This document shows, piece after piece, positions 53,437 to 63,493 of a stretch of DNA of 64,000 nucleotides. Numbering within the stretch: the first letter of the stretch is position 1; each line of letters opens with the position of its first letter. The stretch covers positions 35,664 through 99,663 of the forward strand of contig URLO01000002.1 of assembly GCA_900548625.1 (NCBI GenBank), read 5' to 3'. The notes under the pieces were generated by a model. That model was not told where the DNA came from. It searched no databases and worked only from the letters and a program-made list of their open reading frames with translations. This DNA comes from an uncultured Eubacteriales bacterium (lineage in GTDB: Bacteria > Bacillota > Clostridia > Oscillospirales > Oscillospiraceae). Position numbers and translations under genes: made by a program.

Positions 53437-54628
53437 TCAGCGGAGCGACTCCCACGTCTCGTGGACGCCGTCTCGCTTCACAGAATAGGTGTGGCCGTTG
53501 GTAGCCTCCTGCACATAGAGGTAATACCACTTGCCGGAGTCCATGTTGTCAGAGAAGGTGCTCATGCCGGGCAGCAGATCTCTTTCCGACTCGGGAAGCC
53601 GTCCGAGCATGCGGTTGAGCATCGCCATGGCCTCGGCTCTTGTGATGTTGGCGTTCGGGCGGAACGTCCCATCGGGATAGCCGCTGACCCAGCCCTTCGC
53701 GCTGACGGCGGCAATGGCCTTGCGCGCCCAGTGCGCAGAAACATCGGAGAAGGCGGCGCCTCGCGCCGAATCCGCGCCGCTCAGGCGGCTGAGAAGCGTT
53801 GCAAACTCCGCTCTTGTGATGTTGGCAGTCGGGCGGAAGGTGCCGTCGGGATAGCCGGTGATGACGCCCATCGAGGAGAGCGTTGCAACGCTGGTGGAAT
53901 ACCAGAGGCCGGCGGGCACGTCAGAATAGGCGCTGCGGTCGGTCTGATACTCTCTGCGCGCCTCATCGGTGAGCAGGCGATAGAGCCATCTGCGCCGTCT
54001 CCGCACGGGTGATGGGCGCATTGGGACGGACGGTGCCGTCGGGATAGCCGCTGACGTAGGCGATGTGCGTCTCGGTGTTGAGAACGCCGGTGTTTGCGCC
54101 CGTGCCGGAGCCGCCGTTGATGTGAATGGTCACGTCATTCGCGGCGGCACGGTAGCTGTCCTGCCCATCCGCGGTGGAGACCAGATAGTTGCTGTTTTTC
54201 AGAGTGGTCGTCGCCTTGCCGTCATAGGTGACCTTCAGACGGAACGTGCCGACCGTCACATTCTCGTTCCAGCTCGCGCCGCCGGACGTGGAAACAAAGT
54301 TCAGGTAATGTGCGCGGCCGCCTGCGCTCAGCGCGATGTCGTTTGACTGGCAGCCGGTATAGAGAAGCTCGCCGCCGGTTTGCAGCGCGAGGTATTTGTC
54401 GTTGTAAAGGATCTCATCCTGCATGGCGTACATCAGGCCGCTGCCGCCGTCGGTGCGCTTGAGCTCCAGCATGACGGTGATCACATCGCCCGTCTTTACG
54501 CTGATCTCATGGGAGCCGTTCGCCGTCAGGTCGAACGTGTAGCTGCGCGACCTGTCTGCGGCGAACGCGGTCATGCTCAGGCTGAGCAGCAGGCAGAGCG
54601 CCAATACGATGCTTGTAAATCTTTTCAT
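53437..54628 (-). pseudogene. Cohesin-like SLH anchor protein, frameshifted
   Basis: Two overlapping frames together encode one protein. The first (start 54628) has a signal peptide, a cohesin-like domain (SVKTGDVITVMLELKR, YAMQDEILYNDKYLAL) and the beginning of SLH 1, and stops at 53963. The second carries the rest of SLH 1, SLH 2 and SLH 3 (AYSDVPAGLWYSTSVATL, AFSDVSAHWARKAIAAV) to 53437. Reading ITRAETAQM is followed in one frame by ALSPAHR-stop and in the other by LYRLLTDEARR. One extra G on the minus strand (53986-53987) explains it. It would attach cohesins to the cell wall. A sequencing error cannot be excluded. Confidence 0.82.
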
Positions 54629-54754
54629 ATGTTCGGACCTCTTGTTTTCAGAATCAGACGCACGGAAGCTCCGTGCCGCAGGCTGTCAAAAGCCCATCGC
54701 GTTTCGCCGCACACGGCGAAACAGGAATTTTTCAGGCAGGTTGCGGGGAAAGCT

Positions 54755-54787
54755 CCGGCGCAGGGCTGTACGGCAGCCCTGCGCCGG
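54755..54787. other. Long hairpin between scaffoldin-like genes
   Basis: A perfect 14-bp stem (54755-54768 with 54774-54787) with a 5-base loop. A second stem GTTTCGCCG/CGGCGAAAC lies near 54700-54724. Neither has a long T run; partial termination between the two genes is possible. Confidence 0.5.
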
Positions 54788-54818
54788 CCGCTCTGAGGTG
54801 TATCTGGACGCGAGGGGC

Positions 54819-56840
54819 TTAGATCAGATTGATGATGGCCGCTGCGTCGTCCACATTGAGAGTTTTGCTGCCGTTCATGTCCGCGCGGAGGAACATCTCC
54901 ATCGTGGTCGTGCCGAAGGCGGCGTATTTTGCATTGTACATGTTCCAGACAAGCTGTGCGTCGTTGACGTCCACGCGGCCGGTGCCGTTGATGTCGCCGT
55001 CATAGCGGATCTCCGCCTTGACGCCCGCCTTCTCGCCGATCAGGCCGGCGGCGGCTTCCTTGACTGCGCCGAGCTGCTTGTCGGAGATGACAAGGTAGGC
55101 ATAGGCGTTGTACTTTTCAGACCAGAACATGGCCTCTCCGCCATAGGTCATGACGTTGCCGTCGCTCACGGGGCCGGAAACGGTGACGAGGAACATGGAC
55201 TTGCCGTTCAGCTTCACATATTCGCTGACCTCCACGGTGCGGTTGGCGGTCTTGCCGACCTCCACGGTGATGTCGGTGCCGTTTACATACTGCTTGTCGA
55301 TGGTGTAGGTGCCGTTGCCGTTATCCTTGACGGTGATGGCGCTGTCATTCTGTCTGGCGGTGACGGTGTAGGTGTAGCCGTCCTTCTTATTGATCGTGAA
55401 GGTGAACGCCTCGCCGGTCTTTGCCTGCTGGGTCACGCCGCCTGCCACGTCGCCGGAACCGGAGCCGGTAAACAGGATGGACGTGGTTGCCGGAGTCTTT
55501 TTGGTCTTGTTGATCGTGATCACGATGCTGCCGGTGATGTCCGCGCCGGAGATCGTGCACAGATACACATCGCCGATGTCCTCAAGATCAAGGTTTTTCT
55601 TCACGCCGCCGATGGTCATTTCAAAGGTGTAGTCATAATCGGCATCGACATTGACACTGAATACATAATCCTCGCCATACGGCGCGTCGTCTGCGATCGC
55701 AGCGTCCTTCGCGCCGCTTCCGTTTACCGTGATGGGATAACGCACCGCCTTGCGGGAGCCGGTGATGACCACGTCTCCGGTCACATTCGCGATGGTGTAG
55801 GTGCCGTCGCCGTTGTCGGTGACCGTGGTATCCTTGCCGCCCATCGTCGCGCTGACGGTATAGGTGTAGTGCTTCGGGTCCTTGTCGGTCTTGGAGAAGG
55901 TGTAGGCCTTGCCGTGCTCGGCGGTGGTGTTGCCGGAGAAGAGCTTTGCGTCAAAGGTAACGGTGTGGCTGCTTATGACCTCGATGTCTGCGGAGGCGGC
56001 GGTGATGACCGCCTCGGGCGCGTCCTGAACGTTTGCATTGTCGCCGCTGTCGATGTTGGCCGCCGTCAGCGTGACGCCTGCCTTGCCGGCCGCCTTGCCG
56101 GTGAAGGTCAGGATGACCGGGTCGCTGCGGTCGGCGCCGTAGCCGGTGACGGTCAGCGTGCCGCGCTCATTTTTCACGGAGGCATCGGTGTTGACGCTCT
56201 TGTACTCCAGCTTTTCCGCGTCATAGGACAGAACAAAGCGGTAGGCATTGTAGGTGTCGGAGACGGTCAGCTTGACCTGCGCGTTTTCATCGATGCCGAC
56301 GGTCGCGGGCGCTGCCGTGAGGGCAACCGTGTATGCCGTGGACGCGGGCTTGACCTTGACGGAGACGCTGCCGCCGTCATGACCGGTATGGATCGGCTGA
56401 AAGGTCGTATCCATCGCGTTTTCAAACTCGGAGATGAACGCAGCGGTGGTTTCTGCGCTCACATCGCTCTTTGCCGTAAAGACGACCGTGCAGAACGCGC
56501 CGGCCTGGACGGTCTGGCCCTCGGAGGTCGGGTCCATCGTGCTCACGTTGACATAGCTGCCCTTGGCGTCTTTTCTGACGATGCTCATCGTGACATAGGG
56601 CTGGCCTGCCGCCGTTGTGCAGCTTTTCGGGGTAAAGAGGCTGCTGTCAAAGCGAACCTTATAGGCGATCGTAACGATGTCGCTTAGCGCGTCGCTCATA
56701 GACAGCGTCACTGCGACATCCTCGCCTGCCTTGACCACAGGCTTGTCCGTACTCACGTTTGCCGTTATCGCAAAGGCGCTGAGGCTGAGGCTGAGGAGCA
56801 TGCAGACTGCCAGCGCGGCAGACAAAATGCGTTTTTTCAT
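54819..56840 (-). CDS. Adaptor scaffoldin-like protein: two cohesin-like domains, Ig-like repeats, dockerin
   Basis: A 673-residue secreted protein. A signal peptide (to about 24) is followed by two cohesin-like sandwiches (about 25-150, VVKAGEDVAVTLSMSD...YKVRFDSSLFTPKS; about 155-275, TVGIDENAQVKLTVSD...FVLSYDAEKLEYKS). Several repeated beta modules with DNGDGTYTIANV-type motifs follow, then a C-terminal dockerin (DINGTGRVDVNDAQLVWNMY, then DMNGSKTLNVDDAAAIINLI). Cohesins plus a dockerin is the layout of adaptor scaffoldins in cellulosomes. It should bridge dockerin proteins to the anchored cohesins downstream. No carbohydrate-binding module or catalytic domain is visible. GAAGGAGG precedes the start. 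Confidence 0.8.
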   Translation of the reverse strand: MKKRILSAALAVCMLLSLSLSAFAITANVSTDKPVVKAGEDVAVTLSMSDALSDIVTIAYKVRFDSSLFTPKSCTTAAGQPYVTMSIVRKDAKGSYVNVSTMDPTSEGQTVQAGAFCTVVFTAKSDVSAETTAAFISEFENAMDTTFQPIHTGHDGGSVSVKVKPASTAYTVALTAAPATVGIDENAQVKLTVSDTYNAYRFVLSYDAEKLEYKSVNTDASVKNERGTLTVTGYGADRSDPVILTFTGKAAGKAGVTLTAANIDSGDNANVQDAPEAVITAASADIEVISSHTVTFDAKLFSGNTTAEHGKAYTFSKTDKDPKHYTYTVSATMGGKDTTVTDNGDGTYTIANVTGDVVITGSRKAVRYPITVNGSGAKDAAIADDAPYGEDYVFSVNVDADYDYTFEMTIGGVKKNLDLEDIGDVYLCTISGADITGSIVITINKTKKTPATTSILFTGSGSGDVAGGVTQQAKTGEAFTFTINKKDGYTYTVTARQNDSAITVKDNGNGTYTIDKQYVNGTDITVEVGKTANRTVEVSEYVKLNGKSMFLVTVSGPVSDGNVMTYGGEAMFWSEKYNAYAYLVISDKQLGAVKEAAAGLIGEKAGVKAEIRYDGDINGTGRVDVNDAQLVWNMYNAKYAAFGTTTMEMFLRADMNGSKTLNVDDAAAIINLI

Positions 56841-56878
56841 AGAATCAAAATCCTCCTTCTATGACCTGTTGGGATGGT

Positions 56879-57282
56879 TTACTGAGCCTTGGGGAAGGCG
56901 CTGATTTTTCCGCTGTAAAATGCGTAGATCAGGCCCGCATCGATGTTGCTGATCTCGCCGTCGCCGTCTACGTCTGCGCGGGCAAGCTGTTCTTCGGTCA
57001 GCTCCGCTTTGCCGTTAAAGTACGCATAGACCAGCGCCGCATCGGTGTTGTCGATCTTGCCGTCGCCGTTCACATCACCGAGCGCGAGCTGCGGCTGCGC
57101 CGGGTTCTGCCATGCAAGGACGGGATAGCCGCCGTTGAGGTTCCGGCTGTCCGCCGTAAAGTGCTCGCCGAGCGTGGCGGCAAGCGCCTTCATTTCTTCT
57201 GCGGTCTTGGCCGTGCCCTTGCCGGTCACGTTATACTTCGGGCTCTCGCCGGAGAGCGTGCCCGCAAGATAATAGCTGTTTA
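56879..57282 (-). pseudogene. C-terminal dockerin part of the disrupted giant gene
   Basis: These bases continue the reading frame of the gene at 57422-62713 beyond the MITE-like insertion: NSYYLAGTLSGESPKYN, an NLNGGYPVLAWQ segment typical after GLUG repeats, and a full type I dockerin (DVNGDGKIDNTDAALVYAYF, then DVDGDGEISNIDAGLIYAFY). It has no signal peptide or good ribosome site, so it is unlikely to be made or exported by itself. With the element and one copy of its 3-bp duplication removed, the two parts join in frame. Confidence 0.88.
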
Positions 57283-57438
57283 TACTAAAACCTGATTAAA
57301 ATCTTCCATGCTTTCTGGTCTAAATTGCGCCAGAATGCGTTATCTTCCTTGCTGGGCAACCGCCCAGCTGCGTCATCTGCCTTTTCTGGCACAATTTATC
57401 CTCAGAAATCTTTTAACGATTTCAAACAGGTTTTAGTA
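57283..57438 (-). mobile_element. MITE-like element, copy 2, inserted in a coding sequence
   Basis: A 156-bp element with the same TACTAAAACCTG-type inverted ends as the copy at 9075-9230, in opposite orientation, and only three differences in the whole length. A 3-bp duplication (TTA at 57280-57282 and 57439-57441) flanks it. Insertion adds 159 bases and brings a TGA stop seven codons into the gene's frame, separating the dockerin from the rest of the protein. Confidence 0.92.
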
Positions 57439-60400
57439 TTACATAGCTCTCCTCCTTCGACGAAGCGCTCACGCCGCCGATGTAGGAGGCTGTGCCGCCG
57501 GAGCCGGTGACCCTGCCGATGCTGTAGCAGTTCGTCATGGTTGCCGTCTGCGAAGAGTAGGAGCTTGCGCCGCCGCAGATGCCGCCGAGGAAACACTCGT
57601 TGGCAGAGCCCGTGGCGATGCTGCCGGTTGCATAGCAGTCGGTGATCTTCGAGCCGCTCGCCGCATAGCCCGCGATGCCGCCTGCATACTTATTGCTGGT
57701 GACGTTCACCGTGCTGAAGCACTGGGAGATCTCCGCGCCGCCGTAGAGATAGCCTGCGATGCCGCCCGCCTGCGCATTGCTTCTGGCGGTGCAGGTCACA
57801 TTGCCGGTGACGCCCAGCTTTGTGACGAGCGCGCCGCTGCTCAGATAACCGAACAGGCCGACCGGGTAGCTGGTGCTGTCAATGTAGAGGTTATGAACCA
57901 CATGGCCGTCGCCGTCGAACCTGCCGGCGTATTTCTTGATGGGCGTCCATGCAAAGCCGGACAGCTCAATGTCCGCCGTCAGTCTGGCAGTGAGATTCTG
58001 CTGGCCGCCGGTGACGGTCTTTGCAAACCATGCAAGCTCCGCCGCGGTGCCGATCAGATATGTGCCGCTTTCATCCTTCTGCGGCTCGGTCTCGGTCTTG
58101 CCGTCCCATGCATTCTCGCCGCAGGCCGGCATGGCCGCGGTCTGAACGGTCAGGACGCCGTCTGCAACGCGCTCTGCGTCCGCGCTGCCAAGCGAGAACG
58201 TGCCGCGCGTGACGACATAGCCGTCCTTTGTCAGAACGTAGGCATATCTGCCGTAGCCGAGGGTGTAGAGGCCGTTTTCCGCCTCATACGTCTTGCCGTC
58301 TGCATCGCTCAGCGTGACCGCCACGCCGGAAAGCGTCTCGCCCGTCTCAGACGGAACGCTCAGTCTGACGCTGTAGGTGACCTTGCGGCTGACCGTGACG
58401 GCCGCGTCTGCATAGTGGTTCATGTAGTAGTTCACGGTCACGGCATTGAAGTTCGTGCCCACGCCGCTGTCCGTCATGTTGTACAGGAACGCAAACGGGT
58501 TTGCCGCCGAGTACATCGAGCCGTAGGTGTAGCCGTTCGTGAAGGTGCAGGTGGTCGTGTCCTTGCCGTCCTCGAACGCCACATCCTCGGGAATCGTGAC
58601 GGTGACGGTGGCGTTATCCATCTTCTGATACTGGCCGAGCGTACCCTCAAACTTCGTCTCACCGGCATAGTAGGTCGGCTTAAAGATCGTCGGGTTAAAA
58701 ATGCCGGAGACCTTGTTGACCGCGCGGTACATGCCGCTGAAGCTCAGCTTCACACGGTCGCCGGGCATGATGTCCTCGCCGGGGTTGCTGACGTTCTCGG
58801 CGGTGATCGTGACTCTCGATGCGCGCACGAGGCGGTAGCTCACGCCCGTGGTATCCTCCATGCGGATGATGACCGTGCCGCCCTTGCCGTTTCCGATGCC
58901 GTCAAAGCGCGTAAGCGGGATGGTATACTGCGTGCCGTCGGTTTCCACTTCTGTCCACTGCGTGTATTGCGCCTCGAAGCTGTCAGCAGTGAAAGCGACC
59001 AGTGCGTAGGAGACGCTCGCCTCGCCGGTGGCCTTGAGGCGGAAGGTCAGGCGGTTGTCGTTGTCGTTATAGAACCAGGTGTCGTAGTTGTAGTCCCAAT
59101 CCATGGAGCGCGTCGTCGTGACGCCGGGCGCCATGTTGAAGTCCACATCTGCATCCGCCGTGCCGTGCTTCACGCCGGTGCCGCCGATGGCGATGACGCC
59201 GACGCGTTCCGGATTCGTCGCGGGATACAGGCCGCCGTGCGAGCGGTACTCCCCGGGGTTCACGTCCACGGATTCATAGCTGACCGCGATGAAGGCGTCC
59301 TCGGCGCCGGGTGTGATGTCCGCCCAGTTGGCGGTGGTGTTGCCGCCGTTCACCGTCTCGATCAGCGCCTCGCCGCCGAGCGTCAGATTGCGCCATGTGA
59401 AGTCCGGCTCGACCATGATGTTGCCCGCGTCGGAGTTGATGAGCTGCCAGTGGCGGTAGGCGCGCACGCGCGTCTTCCCCGTGATGGCCTCAAAGCCGCT
59501 CGGGTCGAGGTTCACCTGAAGGTCTGCCTCGTCGCGCGTTTTTGTCGCGCTGCCGAGGTTGCTGAAATCATGGCTCATGCGGTTGGTCGGCGCGTTCTCC
59601 GGGAAGGAGAACGACATCTCCGTGCCGGCAGACAGTCCCGAAAGCCAGCCCGCCTGCGTCACGTGCTTGTCATCGCTCAGACGCCAGGTGTAGTTGCCGT
59701 TGCTCTTGCTGACGAAGTAGACCGCGCTCTTGGTGCCGTCCTCGTTCATCGTCCAGCGGTCATCGAACGCCGCGTTCTCATCGCCGTACTGCGGCATGAT
59801 CTCGGTGGTGTTGAAGTTGTTCCACTGGAAGTACAGGCCGAACCGCGCATCCTGCGGAACCGTGACCTTCAGCTCGAGACCGGTGTTGATGGCGCCGTTC
59901 TTGGTCGCAGGTCTGTAGTTTGCCTGGAAGGTCTGGTTGATGCTCTGCGTAAAGATGTAGCCGTCAATATCCGGATAGACGTAGTAGTTGTACAGGCAGG
60001 CGTTTCCTGCTGCATACAGCATCGTCGGATAGTAGGCATAGCCGCTCTTTGTGTATGCCTCGCCCATCGCGTTCGAGCACTTCATGATCGGGCAGTCCAC
60101 ACGGACATGGTACTCGTCGGCGCTGAAATAGGTATTGTCAAGCTTTCTGGACGAAGTGTAGAACGACACGCACTGGAGATAGATGTTCGTGCCGCCGCCC
60201 GTCAGACCGTCCACGTTGGTGTCGGTCGGGAGCGTGAGCGTCATGCCGCCGAGTGCGACGTCATATTCTCCGCTCTCTGCGTTTTTCGCAAACGCGCGGT
60301 AGGCGTAGCGCCCTGCCGTGAGCTTTGCGTAGAACATCTGATAGTCCTTGAGGAGCTTGCCCTGTGCAGGATCATATGCCTCCTCGCCCTCGGGAAGCTC

Positions 60401-62713
60401 CGGGGTGAAGTTGCTGTAGAGGAACACGTTTTGAAGCTCGTCCCCCAGCGTCTCCTTGCCCTCGGCGTCCGTCGTGATGCTGTAGAGCTTGATGATGGGG
60501 TACGTGTCGTTGTAGCTCTTGCCGACATAGAACGAGAAGTCCATCGTCGGCGCATCCTCGACCGTCAGCGTCAGCGTCCACGTGTCGGTGGAGAAATGCA
60601 CGCCGTCGTGCGAGGCATAGAAGCGGTAGATGTATGTACCGGCCTTGTTTTCGGTGATCTGGATGGTGGTCGCTCCAAAGAGCGCATCACTGAAGCCGGT
60701 CCGCGCGCTCCAGCTCTCGCCGCCGTCCTCGGAGCGCTCAAAATAGTAGTTTCTATAGTTCAGCGTCTGGCCCTCGACCGGCTCGAAGATCTTGCCCGCC
60801 TGGAGGTCTCTCAGGAGATAGGCCATGCCGGTCTGGACGGTGGCGCTGCTCTCGGCGGGATAGTCCGCCTTGCGGGTCGGGACGGCTGCCGCCATTGCGT
60901 TGCCGCAGCGGTCGCACTTACCGTCGCCGTTTTCATCGGCGCAGGCCTCCTTCAGGCGGTACACGCCGCCGAGGTCCGCGTTCGGATATTCCGGCAGCGT
61001 GATCGTCACATAGTGCTTGTCCACGCCGTTTTCCTGATTGTAATAGACGTAGGCGCGCTGCGTCCCGGTCGGCAAAAGGATGTCGTTTCGTCCAAGCGCG
61101 CTGATGAGCGCAACGTCATCGTCATCGATCTTGCCATCGCTGTTCACATCGCAGGCAAAGATCTGCCACGGCGTCAGAACGGGCTTGCCCGTTCTCAGAT
61201 GCTGAAGCAGGACCTGGAACTCGCCGGCGTTGAATTTCCCGTTGCCGTCTGCGTCGCCGTAGAAGTGTTCCTCCGTGCTGACGACCTTGCCGCAGGCCTT
61301 GCAGGTAACATTCTCGTCAAACTTGCCGTCCTTCGGGCTGTGGCACTGGAATGCCGTCTCGGTCTGGCTGTGCTCACAGCCGGCCTGCGCCGCCTTCACG
61401 ACGAGCTTTGCCGTTGCGGGCGCGTAGCAGGCATCCTCCGTCGAGGCGTTGGGGTCCATGCCGAGCAGATAGTAGCTGCCCGCCTTGAGTCCCAGCTTCG
61501 CAGCATCCAGCGTGTAGGTGCTGCCGCCCTCCTTGTCCGGCTGGATCGCCTTGACGAGCTTCCAGTTTTCGTCGTAGACGCTGACGCCGAGGCCGCTGAT
61601 CGGCTCGAACGATTCTGTGCCGCCGTCTGCCACGGAGCGCGTGTCATACTTGACCGTCTTGATGCTCACCGAGCCGTCTGCCGCAAGCGTATAATCGTCC
61701 TGATCGAACGCCGCAAACGCGCCGTATGTCCAGAAGCTCCAGTTGGAGAACATGGCAACGTCGATCGTATCGCCGTCGGACAGCAGGATATAATCCGCCG
61801 TCGCGCCCCAGCCCGCGCTCATGAGGGGATAGACATGGTTTCGGTAGTACATGAGGTTCTCGTCGTGACCCCAGAACTGCTGCATATACATGCTCGTGGC
61901 GCTGCCGGTGATGTTGAGTGCCAGAGCCTTGTCGTCATACGGCTGGCTGCCGTTCAGATCCTGAACGCCCACGCCGCCGTCATGACCAGGAATTACAGCC
62001 GTGCCGCTCGTCACATCCGTCGGATCATATCCGAGGTAGCAGGTGCCAAGCAGCATCAGATACAGGTGCAGCAGCGTTGGACGCAGAACGACCTTGTCGT
62101 CCACATATCCGCCCGAGCCGTTTTCGGTGTGGTAGCGGTAGAAATCCGCAAGCTCCTGATTTTCAAGATCGAAATACGGGACGTCATACTCAAGGTGCGC
62201 CAGCACAGAGCCGTCGTTTCCGACCAGCGGCACACCGTCGGCGGAGACCGTCACATAGACCTTGACGGTTTCCGCAGGCGACTCGTCATAGCCGTACTGC
62301 GCCGCATCGCCGCTCTCACCCTTCTTCACCGTGACCGCAATGGTATGCACCGCGGAAACCGTCGGGTCGCTCTTGCAGGACGCTTTGAGCTGAACATCGA
62401 CCGTCCCGGCGTCCGGACTTGTGAAGTAGAGATACATCGCGCCGCCGTCTTCCTCGTTCGCCGCGATCTTTGTCTGCGTTCCGTAATCGCCGGCCAGCGC
62501 ATAGGACAGCTCGTGTCCCTCGCTGTCAACGAACATGTCAGAGAGCTTCACCTTCAGCAGTGCTCCCTGCGTCGTCTCCAACGTCTTCGGCGCACTGTCT
62601 GCAACCGTGATCTCGCACTTGTCCGCCGCAAATGCACTGAGCGTCATGCCCGGCAGCATTCCTGCCAGAAGTGCAAACACGAGCAGCAGACTCAGTATCT
62701 TCTTGTGTTTCAT
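57422..62713 (-). pseudogene. Giant secreted DUF4430-like/GLUG protein, dockerin cut off by a MITE
   Basis: The 5' part (1763 codons) of a gene that originally ran to 56879. A signal peptide (to about 29) is followed by an Ig-like module and a DUF4430-like domain (about 148-345; AETVKVYVTVSADG, AGWGATADYILLSDGDTIDV). Cys-pair motifs (CKACG, CDRCG) surround an internal dockerin-like segment (about 486-540; DADGNGKFNAGEFQVLL, DVNSDGKIDDDDVALI). Long beta-rich regions follow, then GLUG repeats near the end (GGIAGYLYGGAEISQCFSTV). The last six codons (ILKPV and stop) come from the MITE. It is the first large gene after the cobalamin riboswitch. A truncated protein could still be secreted. Confidence 0.85.
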
Positions 62714-62893
62714 TCTTTCTGCTTCCTTTCATTTTTTACTCAAAATGCCTTGCGTTTGACTTTCCGTCCCGTTTTACCGCGGGCGTGCTCTGCCGTTTGG
62801 CAGAACCTCTGGTTATTCCAGTCAGTTCGCAGCAGCTTCGAAACACAGATGCATTTTTTGTACGACTTTACACGCGGGTACACGCGCGGGCAC

Positions 62894-63049
62894 TCAAAGC
62901 TGAATGCTTTTTCGGATCTCCTCCACGCGGACGGGCACGCCCGCCTGCACGATCACGCGCACCTCTCCGTATCCAAGACCTCTGAGCAGCTCCAGCAGAG
63001 CCGTCTCCTTCGCATTCGGCACAACGGCCTTCTTTTCCTGCGTATCCAT
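62894..63049 (-). CDS. Small DUF2292 (YezD-like) protein
   Basis: A 51-residue protein. The segment ETALLELLRGLGYGEVRVIVQAGVPVRVE resembles the DUF2292/YezD family of tiny soluble proteins with no known function. AGGAGGGAAG precedes the ATG at 63049; a longer upstream frame would run through the terminator and is not credible. It is the first gene after the cobalamin riboswitch and terminator, so corrinoid levels should control it. About 180 bases separate it from the giant gene; a small hairpin there (62788-62805) lacks a T run, so read-through is plausible. Confidence 0.72.
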   Translation of the reverse strand: MDTQEKKAVVPNAKETALLELLRGLGYGEVRVIVQAGVPVRVEEIRKSIQL

Positions 63050-63063
63050 CTTCCCTCCTGCAC

Positions 63064-63097
63064 AAAAAAGCTGCGGCGATATTTCTATCGCCGCAGC
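63064..63097 (-). terminator. Riboswitch-controlled intrinsic terminator
   Basis: On the minus strand a perfect 12-bp stem (63097-63086 with 63081-63070) with a GAAA loop is followed by six T residues. It sits between the cobalamin aptamer and the DUF2292 ribosome site, the usual place for the expression platform. Confidence 0.92.
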
Positions 63098-63159
63098 CGT
63101 CTTTTTCCTGCAACACACGCAAAGGACACCTTCCCCGCTGGGAGAGGCGCAATGCGCTC

Positions 63160-63370
63160 CTTTCATCACCAAGTCTTCTGGCTCGTATATTTAGGAGCAG
63201 CACATGCCGCTCTGCGCCTGCCCGCCTACCTTCTCATGCTTTCTCAGCACAATGGCCGGTTTTCACCGCGGCGGACAGTCTCATATACATACAGCTAACG
63301 GAAACAAGCTCCGGATTCTCACCGGATTCCTTTTAACCTTTGCTGGATGCCAACAAAGGTCGATGACGAT
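63160..63370 (-). ncRNA. Cobalamin riboswitch
   Basis: The minus strand shows the conserved blocks of the B12 aptamer in order: AATCCGGTGAGAATCCGG, GTTTCCGTTAGCTGTA, GGCCATTGTGCTGAGAA, GAAGGTAGGCGGG and the 3' GAGCCAGAAGACTTG. A promoter lies directly upstream and an intrinsic terminator downstream, indicating transcriptional control: corrinoid binding should favour termination and lower expression of the DUF2292 gene and, by read-through, the surface-protein genes. The region 63050-63493 contains no protein gene. Confidence 0.95.
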
Positions 63371-63391
63371 CTATTCAGTTTACCACTGCGT

Positions 63392-63420
63392 AGTATAACA
63401 CATTTTCTGCGTCGTGTATA
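63392..63420 (-). promoter_or_regulatory. Promoter of the riboswitch transcript
   Basis: On the minus strand TATACA (63420-63415) and TATACT (63397-63392) are 17 bases apart. The start of transcription would be near 63385, just before the aptamer, so the riboswitch unit need not depend on the ECF gene promoter. Confidence 0.55.
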
Positions 63421-63493
63421 CACTGCCTTTTTCAACAAAAAACGCAGCATTTTCTGTTGAAATTGAACAATTTTCCTGTCCTCGTCCGGTCTT

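Noticed and set aside
54573..56687. A 704-codon plus-strand frame that could be read as a gene opposite the cohesin-dockerin protein
   Set aside because: It has no start signals or domains, and the minus-strand protein has a signal peptide, cohesins and a dockerin.
57281..57440. A TA dinucleotide target duplication for the MITE (IS630/mariner style)
   Set aside because: Excision on that model leaves a stop codon and shifts the frame, whereas the 3-bp model restores the coding frame exactly, and both copies show 3-bp flank repeats.
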